DNA of 64,000 bases from NCBI RefSeq assembly GCF_003293745.1, contig NZ_PTLZ01000001.1, positions 1,302,001-1,366,000 on the forward strand, given 5' to 3'. Position numbers and translations under genes: made by a program. This stretch comes from Herminiimonas fonticola. Its GTDB lineage: Bacteria > Pseudomonadota > Gammaproteobacteria > Burkholderiales > Burkholderiaceae_D. Shown here piece after piece: positions 8,707 to 17,640 of the stretch. Numbering within the stretch: position 1 is the stretch's first letter; each line of letters begins with the position of its first letter. The notes under the pieces were generated by a model. It searched no databases. It saw only the letters and a list, made by a program, of their open reading frames with translations, and was not told the DNA's origin.

Positions 8707-10044
8707 TTAGGTGTGGGTATTTTCGTTTTCACCGGTACGTTGAAGATGCGCCTGAACTTCCTTCAGGACATTAAGTAAATTGGCGACCGGCGACAGAATT
8801 TCTTCTGGTACTCTCGCCACAATTTCTCGTCGCGTCACTGCTTTCCCTTCTGCCCATAAATCAAGACAAGCCACCTCAAGATAGGGCCAAGCTGCAATGA
8901 CTTTGGATTCTTGTCGTCGTTTCAAATAAGTTTTCCATCGTTCACCTAACTGACGAGTGGTTTTATTTGCCCGCAAATAAAGCTGTCTTGCCTCCAAATC
9001 CAGTCGGCGTGCTGCTTCCAGTACGCTGATTGGTGTCGGTAAAAGCAGAAATGTAGAAAGTTGCTTCTCGATTTCCAGCCAATCTATTTCTCTTGGTGTC
9101 TTGTGCGGTTTTGGGACCGCGGATGATAGCTGCAAAACTAATTGCTTTTGTATCATTGGCGGTTGCCAGTCACTTAGGTCGCCGGTGAGTAGTTGTTTGA
9201 GGCTTGTGCCGTGATGGGCAGCAATCTTCATGCTAATAGCTAATGTCGGTGTGCCATCTCCTTTGAACCAATGATGCACCGTACTTTTAGCAATCCCGAT
9301 TCTGCGTGCAAAAGAAGCACTATGCCCCTTATGCAGCTCAGTGATAATTCGTGTGATGCCTGCGAGATATGTGTTTCGACTCACCTCAGCGGTTATGCTT
9401 TCTTGCGAGGCAAGTAATTCTCCGACTTGCCTTGCCCGCCACAATTCATCAGGTTCAATCGCAACATCTGCTTGGTATTCTTTTGCTTTCGCTAATGGCA
9501 CGCCGCAATGTGTACACCAGCCTGGCACAACGAAGGCAGCAGCGTGGCGAACGTTGTCTTTTCCGCAGTGTTGGCAGTGGCGCGTCAAACGTTGGCCGTG
9601 CTTACTACATACCGAGACCTCTGCTGACTCCCATGCCAAACGGAAATATGGTTGTCGTCCACATTCGATGTCTTCTGCAAAGCACGCGCTGCAGAATTGA
9701 CCCCGTTTCACGATAGATAACCCGTTCTGCGAAATAACTTCTCGCCATGGCAAGAAGGTTAATCTATCCAAACCTTGTACAGAGGTTAAAGCAGATAGTC
9801 CGGCCGACCACGTGAATGCCGACTCCCGTATACCTGCGATTTGTCGTTCATGCCAATCAAAGCCTGCAGCGACTATTTGTTCGAAATGTTCTGCAATCGT
9901 ACGAGATAGCACCAGAGTCGAAACACTGTGGGATGCTGCCAAACGGCAAAAGTAGCTCACCAGACTTTCAACTTCAGAAGTCCCTTTTCCGTATGGAATG
10001 AGTGCATGCAAGGTTGAGCGCGGATTGCGTTGAATTTGACTCAT
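8707..10044 (-). CDS. tniQ: TniQ/TnsD-family target selector
   Basis: TniQ-domain protein of 445 residues, the only target-site selector in the element. The N-terminal TniQ domain is followed by paired metal-binding cysteines: C118/C121, C146 with H149, C157/C160, C177/C180. Next comes a helix-turn-helix like those of XRE proteins (about residues 241-275, SFARRIGIAKSTVHHWF) and a C-terminal all-helical region. TnsD proteins bind the attachment site and recruit TnsC; a DNA-binding HTH in a single TniQ fits a TnsD-type role. The ATG overlaps the tnsC stop (ATGA), with GGAG upstream. No crRNA array was found, so RNA-guided targeting is not supported. Confidence 0.9.
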   Translation of the reverse strand: MSQIQRNPRSTLHALIPYGKGTSEVESLVSYFCRLAASHSVSTLVLSRTIAEHFEQIVAAGFDWHERQIAGIRESAFTWSAGLSALTSVQGLDRLTFLPWREVISQNGLSIVKRGQFCSACFAEDIECGRQPYFRLAWESAEVSVCSKHGQRLTRHCQHCGKDNVRHAAAFVVPGWCTHCGVPLAKAKEYQADVAIEPDELWRARQVGELLASQESITAEVSRNTYLAGITRIITELHKGHSASFARRIGIAKSTVHHWFKGDGTPTLAISMKIAAHHGTSLKQLLTGDLSDWQPPMIQKQLVLQLSSAVPKPHKTPREIDWLEIEKQLSTFLLLPTPISVLEAARRLDLEARQLYLRANKTTRQLGERWKTYLKRRQESKVIAAWPYLEVACLDLWAEGKAVTRREIVARVPEEILSPVANLLNVLKEVQAHLQRTGENENTHT

Positions 10045-11102
10045 GCAACGCTCCTGCTAGGCCGGCGATTATTATGAATATGCGAGCGTGGCATTGTTCT
10101 CGTTAATCCGGGATTGATGGCTGCTTCACCATCCATAATCTCCTCCAAAATTTGGTGACGTTGCGCCTCCGTCAAAAGTGCGCGTCGCAATGCATCAACT
10201 GACCACCGTCCGTCCTTTTGCGCCAGTTTCGCTGCGCGGGTCAGTACGCAACTCAAAGTGCCGACACAGCCTAGTGTATTTTCCAGCAGAGCTTCGGCAT
10301 GTGGCATGAGCTGCTCGCCCCACAAGTCGGGCAGAGTATTCTGGAATTTCTGAACGCAAGCTCGAAATGCGCGCAAGTCTTCTTCACTGTCCTGTCGATA
10401 TCGCTCGAAATGCAGCACATGGGTGCGCCGAGCAAGCTGACCAGACAATGAAACCAGTTGGTATAAGTCGTACGCGCCGACCAAGACCATTTGAGTACCG
10501 CATTCGTTTGCTAGGGATTTCAGCGTGTCGAGCTGAATTCCCAGCCGACTCTGTCGCGTCTGGCGAATGATATGAGCTGCTTCGTCAATCACCAAGAAAC
10601 GCGTTTGTCGAGCAGTCAATGCTTTCTCGACTGCCGTACGCAATGCACTAAGGCTATTGCCCGTAGCTCCTCGCGGACGCACCATCCTTCCAGTTTCTGT
10701 ATCGATGCCATAAGCGGTTTTCTTCATGCTCAACTCGCCTTCTAGTTGTTGCAGAATGCGCTGATAGAACAGGCGCCAAGAAAAATCGTCTTCGCCGGAA
10801 GAAGGCGCTTGGACATATACCGCCGGTATTACTCCTGCATCTTGCTCCATCTCTTCAGTTGCCTTCTGAAGCGCGTTGCTAACTATGTGTGTGGCTAGTG
10901 TGCTTTTGCCCACACCAGTCGGACCGCAAACTAACAAAATGCTGTCTTGGCTTTCAGGATAGATAAGGGTTTCCAGTTCATTCATCATCTGGCCGATGCG
11001 GGTGTGCTTGATGCGCACGCCATTGAGTTTCTCTGGAGAGTCTGGCAGTGCTGCCAGTAGTGATGGAGCGGTTTGGTTAGTTGTTTTGGTCATGGTATTC
11101 AT
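10041..11102 (-). CDS. tnsC: TnsC/TniB-like AAA+ transposition ATPase
   Basis: AAA+ ATPase that links the target selector to the transposase and sets target immunity in Tn7-like elements. Walker A is CGPTGVGKST (about residue 60), Walker B is FLVIDEAAH (about 180), and a sensor-like QMVLVGAYDLYQL follows. About 353 residues from the ATG at 11102; another ATG at 11093 is possible. The start lies at the tnsAB stop with no gap, and the end overlaps tniQ, so all three are coupled. Length is shorter than Tn7 TnsC (about 555 residues) and nearer TniB-type ATPases. Confidence 0.92.
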   Translation of the reverse strand: MNTMTKTTNQTAPSLLAALPDSPEKLNGVRIKHTRIGQMMNELETLIYPESQDSILLVCGPTGVGKSTLATHIVSNALQKATEEMEQDAGVIPAVYVQAPSSGEDDFSWRLFYQRILQQLEGELSMKKTAYGIDTETGRMVRPRGATGNSLSALRTAVEKALTARQTRFLVIDEAAHIIRQTRQSRLGIQLDTLKSLANECGTQMVLVGAYDLYQLVSLSGQLARRTHVLHFERYRQDSEEDLRAFRACVQKFQNTLPDLWGEQLMPHAEALLENTLGCVGTLSCVLTRAAKLAQKDGRWSVDALRRALLTEAQRHQILEEIMDGEAAINPGLTRTMPRSHIHNNRRPSRSVA

Positions 11103-11103
11103 T

Positions 11104-13833
11104 CTAAAAATTATCAAAATCAGGTAAAAGGTTGTGCTCTGTTGTCTGGGGATGCGTCATTGGTAGCTTGGGTGTGACGGAACTGATTTCCAAAGACGCA
11201 GCGGACTCGGATGCTTCTTCTACAAGACATGTTTTTATTGACTGAACAACTGGGTTAATACTGCTCAGTTGTAGGTGGTTATAAAGGGCTTTGTTTTCTT
11301 GTTGACGGTCCATAGCGATTTGCATAGCTCCTTCAGGCTTAAAAATCTGCATGAATTCACGAAGTCGCTGCATAGCCTTCTCGTCATCGTGCTGGTCTTT
11401 GCTGTGATTGCGGTATTCCTCGGTAAGGGCTTTCCGTTCGGTTTCCGTTAACTGGCCCAGTTGCACCATGGCTCGGCACCGGGCGTGAACCCATTGGTTT
11501 TTTAAACGCACGTATACCGATGAGGCATCCCACGGGTCATATCGCACTTGCAGGGTTTGACCTGATATACGGTGGTCTCTGAATTCAGCATTCCAATAAA
11601 ACATGTCGTTAACTTTGATGCCATGTTGTCGGTGCACCTTGCGAACTCCACCTCGGTCAGCGGGAGGGCAAGTTGCAATCAGGAAGTCTTGGTTGCAAAG
11701 TACTTGGCGTTGCGGACGAGCACCGCTGTTCCTGATACCTTTGGCGTGTAGTTCAATTGGACTGCAGTCCAGAGCGGGGTGGCGCTCTTGGTTGTAGTAA
11801 TCGAATGCCCAGGCTTGCAGTCCGCAATACATATTTTCCAATGTCCATTCCGCAAATTTTTCAGGTAGGTGCGACCCGGAAAGTGACCTGACGTTTTTGG
11901 TTTCTTTTGTGTTGCCTGCTAGGTTGTGGACGTATTCAGAATGCGCGCGACCAAACATCCGCTCGAGTACCGCGCCGTGGCGTGGCTTGCCGGCAGGACG
12001 AAACCGCAAGTGCACTTTCATTACTTGCAAAAATGATTCAAAGGCTTCAGACATGAAATCGCGACCGTTGTCCACGACGATAAATTCAGGTAGTCGTTCA
12101 TGACGATTTACAAGGTCCCGCATCACCATCATCACTGACCTGTATGACGGTGGGTCATAGGTCAAGTAGAGAGCAACGATGCGCCTTGTATATGAATCGA
12201 CTGCCAGTGAGAGCCAAGGCCGCCCGAGTGGCTTGTCGGAGCGACTAGAAATGAGCTCGATATCAAGTTGTGTATGGTCGACGTGTATGTATTGAAATGG
12301 ACGACTGCCATGCATTGGCGTGTCGTAGCGCAAAAAATCAGTCCATTCGCTGTTTTGGTAGGCCATGCGTTTTCCATGGCGGGTTCGCACATCACCTTCG
12401 GTTTGCTGCGTCTTGATGTAGTTAATCAATGTTGGATATGACGGCGCTTGAATGCCTATCGCATCGCACGCAACGCGTAACTCCCTGTGACAGTTCTTGT
12501 AGTTCTTTGCTTCAGTAGTGCGCCATTTCGTCTCATAAATTTTATGCAACATGTCGACCTGTTCCGTGCTCAATCGCTCACTTCGATTGCCCCTTGCAGT
12601 GGTACGTGGGACAAGCGCTAAAACGTCGTTGGCACCGTTGGAGGTTGCTGCGCGTTGGCGCGCAAGCCAGCGGCGCATGGTGCGTTCGCTGACTTGCTGC
12701 TGCTCAGCATCATTTAAGATTGCTCGTCGGTGCAAGGCAGAATTGAGTGCTTCCTGAGAGTGACGTACCAAATCGAGGCCAGCGTGTGTTGCCGGGTTAT
12801 CCATAACGATTTGGCCAGACTCAAAAGCATGGGTTAGCCAAGTGCGGGTGAGGCTAAGAGTGGCTCCGTCTGCTTTGCGGCAGACGATGTCTTTCTCGCC
12901 GACCAGCGAAATAACCAGTTGCTGTGATTCATAGAGAAAGCAGACTCCTTCTGCGATTTCGAAAACAAACCGTTCTTGACCAAGGGCGACGGTGGGCTGT
13001 TGTTCCGCGCGCACGAAATCTCGGAATGTGGCATCGCGATAAAGCCGAGAGCGGCGCGGTTCTGACAGCAGCTCATGGTCCAAGTCAGCGACGGCCAGGT
13101 TATCGGCGATGGCCTTGAACAAGTCATCGGCGCTAAAGTTGAATGGTTGCGCCATCAATTCAGCGATATGCAGGCAACCTTGCTGCGCCAGTATCGCGTT
13201 GAGACGGACAAGTTCCTGCTGGTCGCAAGGCGGGGCTGCGGGATGAAAGTAATCCGCCAGATGCAATAGGTTGTCTACGCGACGTCGAGGTAGGTCTAAG
13301 TCACTAAAGATGCGATAGCCAATGCCAAGCTCGGTTAATTGCTTTTCAATTTGTGGCGAATACCATCTCCCGTCGCTGCCTTTTACAAAGCGATAGGGAT
13401 ACATTTCTGCGAGACGCTCTAGCTTGCTTTCTGACTTCCACTCTTCAAGCGTGAAGCCATCTCGGCGTATGACAAGAAAATCAGGGAAGTGGGTAATGCG
13501 GCGAATCTCGCCAGTGGCCGGGTCGGTCAGCTCCAGCTTTAGTTCACAGGGCTGTGCGTAATATTCAAGAACTCGTGGGTCATACTCTCGCTCGATAGCA
13601 GCAGCGAATTCGATGTGACGACTCTCGGTGCGAATTTCGCACCCCATTTTATGACTTGCCAAAAGCGTAATGACGTTGCTACCGCGAGATTTGACGGAAC
13701 GTACCGGGGCCTGCGTTCTTGCGTTTGTAACTAATACGCGACCTGAGCGTGGTGTTTCCAGGCGGTCGAATAAATCAACGAGTTGTGTTTTATCTAGCAT
13801 CAGCATTCCCAATGGATTGGTTTCTGCTGACAT
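11104..13833 (-). CDS. TnsA-TnsB fusion transposase
   Basis: Single 909-residue protein joining the two halves of the Tn7 heteromeric transposase. The N-terminal TnsA-type endonuclease (about residues 60-195) cleaves the 5' strands; D118 (THFPDFLV) and E131-W-K133 form the nuclease site with an upstream Glu (E75 or E81). A winged-helix-like region follows. The C-terminal TnsB/retroviral-integrase domain cleaves and joins 3' ends, with D519 (YIHVDHT), D588 (VVDNGRDF) and E624 (AVLERMF) as the DDE triad, then a Mu-type C-terminal region. With both nuclease sites intact, cut-and-paste transposition is expected. In Tn7 these are separate genes; fusions are known in some Tn7-like lineages. Confidence 0.93.
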   Translation of the reverse strand: MSAETNPLGMLMLDKTQLVDLFDRLETPRSGRVLVTNARTQAPVRSVKSRGSNVITLLASHKMGCEIRTESRHIEFAAAIEREYDPRVLEYYAQPCELKLELTDPATGEIRRITHFPDFLVIRRDGFTLEEWKSESKLERLAEMYPYRFVKGSDGRWYSPQIEKQLTELGIGYRIFSDLDLPRRRVDNLLHLADYFHPAAPPCDQQELVRLNAILAQQGCLHIAELMAQPFNFSADDLFKAIADNLAVADLDHELLSEPRRSRLYRDATFRDFVRAEQQPTVALGQERFVFEIAEGVCFLYESQQLVISLVGEKDIVCRKADGATLSLTRTWLTHAFESGQIVMDNPATHAGLDLVRHSQEALNSALHRRAILNDAEQQQVSERTMRRWLARQRAATSNGANDVLALVPRTTARGNRSERLSTEQVDMLHKIYETKWRTTEAKNYKNCHRELRVACDAIGIQAPSYPTLINYIKTQQTEGDVRTRHGKRMAYQNSEWTDFLRYDTPMHGSRPFQYIHVDHTQLDIELISSRSDKPLGRPWLSLAVDSYTRRIVALYLTYDPPSYRSVMMVMRDLVNRHERLPEFIVVDNGRDFMSEAFESFLQVMKVHLRFRPAGKPRHGAVLERMFGRAHSEYVHNLAGNTKETKNVRSLSGSHLPEKFAEWTLENMYCGLQAWAFDYYNQERHPALDCSPIELHAKGIRNSGARPQRQVLCNQDFLIATCPPADRGGVRKVHRQHGIKVNDMFYWNAEFRDHRISGQTLQVRYDPWDASSVYVRLKNQWVHARCRAMVQLGQLTETERKALTEEYRNHSKDQHDDEKAMQRLREFMQIFKPEGAMQIAMDRQQENKALYNHLQLSSINPVVQSIKTCLVEEASESAASLEISSVTPKLPMTHPQTTEHNLLPDFDNF

Positions 13834-13902
13834 ATAGAAACGTAGTCAGTGATGTTAAAAAGTTTGGGGAGTGGGTGGCGATTTTAGGTTTTAAGACACG
13901 AT

Positions 13903-13965
13903 GTAATCGAACCTGAAAGTTATGGTGTGACCATAGCAATCGGATAGCAGGTTCGATTACGAACC
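13903..13965. promoter_or_regulatory. Nested inverted repeats upstream of tnsAB, candidate operator
   Basis: Three interleaved dyads. GTAATCGAACCTG (13903-13915) matches the complement of CAGGTTCGATTAC (13948-13960) perfectly over 13 bp. TATGGT-gtg-ACCATA lies between them (13921-13935). GGTTCG-atta-CGAACC overlaps the right arm (13950-13965). The block begins 70 bp before the tnsAB ATG, where a repressor or transposase could control the tns promoter. That function is inferred. Confidence 0.55.
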
Positions 13966-14550
13966 ATACTGCTGAGAAGCGTTGGTAGATGAAAAGGCGC
14001 CGCGCAAAGACGGTGCCAAAGAACTGCCGCGTAGGCTTAAAGAGTTGGGAATTTATGAAACGCCAGAGGGGCTTAATCGAAAAATTAATAGTCGACGTTT
14101 TGCTGCAGCGCTTTTCCTGGCGTGCTGCCACGTATTGGAAATATGGGCTTTGAACCTGAGCATAGTTAGCTGAAAACGGCAAGGCCAACTTTAAGGCACG
14201 GTGACTTTGTCTGCCTGATATCTCTTTAGATAGTGCGGCCTGTTTAGGGCAGCATATAAAGCGCTTATCCATCGATTCTCCATTGTGTACCCTCTCACAA
14301 ATAGCGAATCGACCTGCTGACGGGGTCAGCAAGGCAGTAAAACTAACTAAATTTCTAGCGTTTGGTCATAGACCTGAAAAGTAGATTATCTAGCATTTGG
14401 GTAATTGGCAAGAACCATGTCAATTTTTTCGGCCGCCTCAACCGCGCAGGCTTTACCATTGCATGAGGCAAAGATATGGTCTCTTAGAGACGCAGCATGC
14501 AAATGCGCATTACTTTATAACAACTTTTAAGCGGCTCAATGCTCGACGAA

Positions 14551-14580
14551 GCCGCACTTAATTAAGTGCGGCTTTTGTTT
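14551..14580 (+). terminator. Strong plus-strand terminator with no upstream gene
   Basis: A perfect palindrome GCCGCACTTAATTAAGTGCGGC is followed by TTTTGTTTTT. Nothing coding on the plus strand reads into it, so it may end a small RNA or act as an insulator. On the minus strand it has no T tract and would only be a hairpin beyond the cap4 3' end. Confidence 0.75.
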
Positions 14581-14645
14581 TTGTGGGCGGCTATTAGTGA
14601 GTCTATAGTGCTTGTTAATCTGCATATATTTCCTGTTGCCACAGA

Positions 14646-16166
14646 TTAAATGGGCAATTCCAACGATTGACTATAGCCCCCGCCGTTCATCCCGCCAAAA
14701 TCGTACTCGTAAAGCCGAACGCACCCCAGCGAAGGTTGAAGTTGGCCTAGGAAGAATGCGAACGCAGCTGGTGCTGAGATGAAAAGGTGGATAGTCTGCC
14801 TTGGACGTTTCAAAGCATTAATCTGTTTCGTCAATTCTTCGGCCAATTTGGCTGCATGTCGACCGTTCTTAACTACAGCGTTTCCAGTTCCATCAACAAA
14901 TTTGGCTGCCAGTATTGACGGGTGAATACCAATTATCTGGATGTGTTTCTTCACATCTGGCAGGGCGTCATGGGTTAACGAGACAGATACATAAAGGTCT
15001 GTAGGCTCTACACCTTCATCTTCAGGAGTTTGGTAGTCAAAATTCCATGCCGCTAGATTAGTATCAACGTCATCATCTTCTGCATGCCAGATTTTGGTGC
15101 GGAACACGCGCTGCTCAAGCTCGATTTGTCTGCCGCATTTGATGTTCAGAATAGAGCCGGCTGCGAATGAAAGCGTCAAATGTGCATCTAAGGCTAACTG
15201 AATCCGCTCATGGTCTTTGGCTTCTGTCAGCAAAAAGCTTTTCAAGTTTGGATATAGCGTCTGTGCCCATTCTTCATGGGAGCGAATCTTGCGTTCATTA
15301 AATGAGTGAGTGAGGTTTAGCACTTTCGCGCATCGGTCTTCCAGATGGTCGATTGGATGTTCGAACGATTTGACGCCCAACGAGTAAATCTTGTTAGATG
15401 CCTTCTCGAATAGATTTTGCTGCGTGCACGCGTCACGAAGCGTTTGAGAGGTGAATTCAATCCGTCCTTGAGCGAGCCATTGATAAGGTAATGTGTCAAA
15501 CCAGCAGGCATCCTCATTAGCCGGAACGCGCCGCAGACCATGACGTTGCAACATTAAGTCTAGGTCATTGCGATGATACAAAAGCGTCTGTGAGTCCGTT
15601 GTAAACGCCAGTGACTTACACAGCTCTTGGAGCTTGTCTTCGTCTATGCCAAGGTGTTTGGACCAAGCTTTTCGAACTTTTCCCATTTCACTTCGCTGAG
15701 TTGTGCCGTCAAACAGTTTGTGTAACTGAATGCCCCCATCTCGCTGATTGACGATTTTTTTAATGGGGTCTGTCATTCTGGGGTGCCAATTTGACAGAAG
15801 TACGAAGCGACCGGCCCCGTCTGGGATAGCTCCGAAGTTCTGATATGCCGCCCATGCTTTTTGGAGATGGGAATTAGTCTTGGCATTAATGAAATCAGGG
15901 TCAGTCAAGTCTTCATAACCGAAGTCGCCGGCATTAACATGCCATTTGCACTGAATGTGTTCACGCTGGATGGGGCGACCATACAAATCGCTATGACCAC
16001 GCCCGGGAGCGTACTCGACCCAAATATCGTCGAACGACTTCGGCCCTGACTCGAAGGCGACTTTCACAATGGAGGGATTCTCTTCAAAGAGATAAACAGC
16101 CTTCTTCCAGAATAGTCGTGCTTGGAAACTCATCCCGTCATTAACTGCAGCCAGAGCTGTGGTCAT
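14646..16166 (-). CDS. cap4: CBASS effector Cap4-like: DUF4297-type nuclease plus SAVED domain
   Basis: Predicted cyclic-oligonucleotide-activated DNA endonuclease, 506 residues. The N-terminal part has the PD-(D/E)xK signature of DUF4297/Cap4: FDDIWVEYA (D46/D47) and EHIQCKWHV (Q72, K74). The C-terminal half carries features of a SAVED sensor domain (LYVSVSLTHD..., HLFISAPAAFAFFLGQL, VRLYEYDFGG). In known Cap4 proteins, binding of the CD-NTase product to SAVED unleashes dsDNA cleavage and kills the infected cell. It is the last gene of the four-gene CBASS operon, 29 bp after the TRIP13 gene. Effector identity is from motif recognition; ligand unknown. Confidence 0.85.
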   Translation of the reverse strand: MTTALAAVNDGMSFQARLFWKKAVYLFEENPSIVKVAFESGPKSFDDIWVEYAPGRGHSDLYGRPIQREHIQCKWHVNAGDFGYEDLTDPDFINAKTNSHLQKAWAAYQNFGAIPDGAGRFVLLSNWHPRMTDPIKKIVNQRDGGIQLHKLFDGTTQRSEMGKVRKAWSKHLGIDEDKLQELCKSLAFTTDSQTLLYHRNDLDLMLQRHGLRRVPANEDACWFDTLPYQWLAQGRIEFTSQTLRDACTQQNLFEKASNKIYSLGVKSFEHPIDHLEDRCAKVLNLTHSFNERKIRSHEEWAQTLYPNLKSFLLTEAKDHERIQLALDAHLTLSFAAGSILNIKCGRQIELEQRVFRTKIWHAEDDDVDTNLAAWNFDYQTPEDEGVEPTDLYVSVSLTHDALPDVKKHIQIIGIHPSILAAKFVDGTGNAVVKNGRHAAKLAEELTKQINALKRPRQTIHLFISAPAAFAFFLGQLQPSLGCVRLYEYDFGGMNGGGYSQSLELPI

Positions 16167-16195
16167 AGATTTCCCTTGTTGGTAATAAAGACTAC

Positions 16196-17125
16196 TTAAG
16201 CGTCCTTGAACGGTGGAGTCGGCAACATACTACGTGCAATCTCAATAGCCCGAGCAGCCTTGATTGGTCCTGCTGGATAAGCGTCCAACACAATCGAAGG
16301 CAGGAGGCGTTGAGTCAGGTCGGAGTACGTGAACCCATGACGACCATTGCCGTTATTACCGGTTGCTTCGGTCAACTGTGCCAATTCAGCTTTTTTGAAT
16401 CCTGCATCAGACAGCCAACGTTCGAACACATGATGCCTCTGCTCGTCGGTTGGTCGCGCGAAGTCCAGAATATCAGCAGCACGTCGTCTAACCGCTGGGT
16501 CGAGGGCGTTGAGTCGATTGGTACACATGATGACTGCGGCAGGGACTCGACCGTTGGCAAGCTTGTCGATTCCACGAATGAATGCGTTGACGCCAGCGCG
16601 GTCTTCGTGGTGCATCTGGCTTTCTTCACGTGACTGCGCAAGAGCATCTGCTTCATCGACAAGCAAAATGACGCCACCGCGAGCGCGACCACCGTTACTC
16701 GACTTCAACTTTGCAGCCTTATCGTAGGCGGTCTCAAAAGCCGCGCTAACCAGCTGAGTCATCTCACCTACGCGACCTTGACCACGTGAAGAAAGGCTCA
16801 GCGGCAGCAGCTCAATCTCGATTTTTTCTTGGCGTGCAACCAAATCACCGATGGTCTCTGCGAGTTCGGTCTTACCCGAGCCAACATCGCCATTCAGGAT
16901 GATGAGAGGAGGACGGCGCATGACTGTATCCAAAAGTGAAGTGGCTTCAGAGTGATGCTTTTTGAGCCAATCGTTCAAGCCCTGTGGATTGACGAGCACA
17001 CCCAACATATTGGCCAGACGCTTGATTTTGTCTTCCATGCCAATGAGGCGCTGAAGACGGCGATTGGCATCAGGGTCTGGAAAGTTCGTAGTGCGCTCAA
17101 ACAAAGACGGATTCTGGTCGCTCAT
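16196..17125 (-). CDS. cap6: CBASS TRIP13-like AAA+ ATPase (Cap6)
   Basis: AAA+ remodelling ATPase of 309 residues, predicted to disassemble the HORMA/CD-NTase complex and so switch off or reset CBASS. Walker A LNGDVGSGKT (K85), Walker B ILLVDEAD (D157/E158), sensor-1 asparagine in IMCTN, and an arginine-rich PAVRRRAADIL segment. The SRGQGRVGEM stretch lies where the substrate pore loop is expected. Its ATG overlaps the HORMA stop (position 17125 shared), so the two are translationally coupled. The pairing of TRIP13 with HORMA and a CD-NTase defines type III CBASS. Confidence 0.93.
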   Translation of the reverse strand: MSDQNPSLFERTTNFPDPDANRRLQRLIGMEDKIKRLANMLGVLVNPQGLNDWLKKHHSEATSLLDTVMRRPPLIILNGDVGSGKTELAETIGDLVARQEKIEIELLPLSLSSRGQGRVGEMTQLVSAAFETAYDKAAKLKSSNGGRARGGVILLVDEADALAQSREESQMHHEDRAGVNAFIRGIDKLANGRVPAAVIMCTNRLNALDPAVRRRAADILDFARPTDEQRHHVFERWLSDAGFKKAELAQLTEATGNNGNGRHGFTYSDLTQRLLPSIVLDAYPAGPIKAARAIEIARSMLPTPPFKDA

Positions 17126-17637
17126 TAGTAGCTCCTCATTGATTGTCTGCCTAGGGTGCGGCCACCCGAGGAATAGTTGTTGTCGCTGACGTAGTAGCCA
17201 GCAGAAGTGGGTTCAGGAACACTGTTTCTTTGAAAGGGCAACGTAGCTTCGAATCGATTCTGTTCATCAAGCGTTAGCGCATGCCATTTGGCGCTATATG
17301 TAAGATAGCTCGAGAAAGATGCCCCTTGGATGTCAGCGCCAGGTTTTACCTTGCCTGGGTCATCGTCGGCGCCTGCACCACTAAGTTCTTGGGCGGTGTA
17401 CTTTAGGGTAGGTTCGATGAACTGACCATCGCGCTTATACCCAAAAATTACAGAGCTAAGGTACCCGTTCCTTATAAGCTCGGTAAGTTCAGTTTCATAT
17501 TTGTCCAGCATTACATCCGATGGGCTGTTATAAAAGCGTTGCATGCGCTTTAAATCAGTTTTCACCTTAGCCGCGAGGTGACGAGCATGGGTCACAGTGA
17601 AAGTGGAGGACGAAGAAACGGTAAAAGAGCTGCTCAT
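17125..17637 (-). CDS. cap7: CBASS bacterial HORMA-domain protein (Cap7)
   Basis: HORMA protein of 170 residues, the activator that binds a peptide (closure motif) and then the CD-NTase. The N-terminus has the family pattern FTVSSSSTFTVTHARHLAAK, followed by KVKTDLKRMQRFYNSPSD. The C-terminal seat-belt region ends in a Gly/Arg/Ser tail (GGRTLGRQSMRSY). Only one HORMA gene is present, as in the single-HORMA arrangement. It begins 3 bp after the CD-NTase stop and overlaps cap6. The closure-motif partner is not known here; a phage peptide or a system protein are both possible. Confidence 0.88.
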   Translation of the reverse strand: MSSSFTVSSSSTFTVTHARHLAAKVKTDLKRMQRFYNSPSDVMLDKYETELTELIRNGYLSSVIFGYKRDGQFIEPTLKYTAQELSGAGADDDPGKVKPGADIQGASFSSYLTYSAKWHALTLDEQNRFEATLPFQRNSVPEPTSAGYYVSDNNYSSGGRTLGRQSMRSY

Positions 17638-17640
17638 GGT

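Larger units (their letters stand above)
13834..14645. other. Non-coding interval between transposition module and CBASS
   Basis: No convincing gene in 812 bp. It holds the tnsAB upstream region with nested inverted repeats (13903-13965) and, at 14551-14580, a strong plus-strand hairpin with T tract that terminates no visible gene. The minus-strand ORF at 13790-14332 overlaps the tnsAB start and has no recognisable domain, so it was not called. Confidence 0.6.

Noticed and set aside
13950-13965. tRNA-like fragment (GGTTCGATTACGAACC resembles a T arm)
   Set aside because: No acceptor, D or anticodon arms around it; it is better explained as one of several overlapping dyads.
13790-14332. Minus-strand ORF of 180 residues upstream of tnsAB
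   Set aside because: Overlaps the tnsAB start and the inverted repeats, has no ribosome site, an unnatural composition (many Arg/Phe/Trp) and no recognisable domain.
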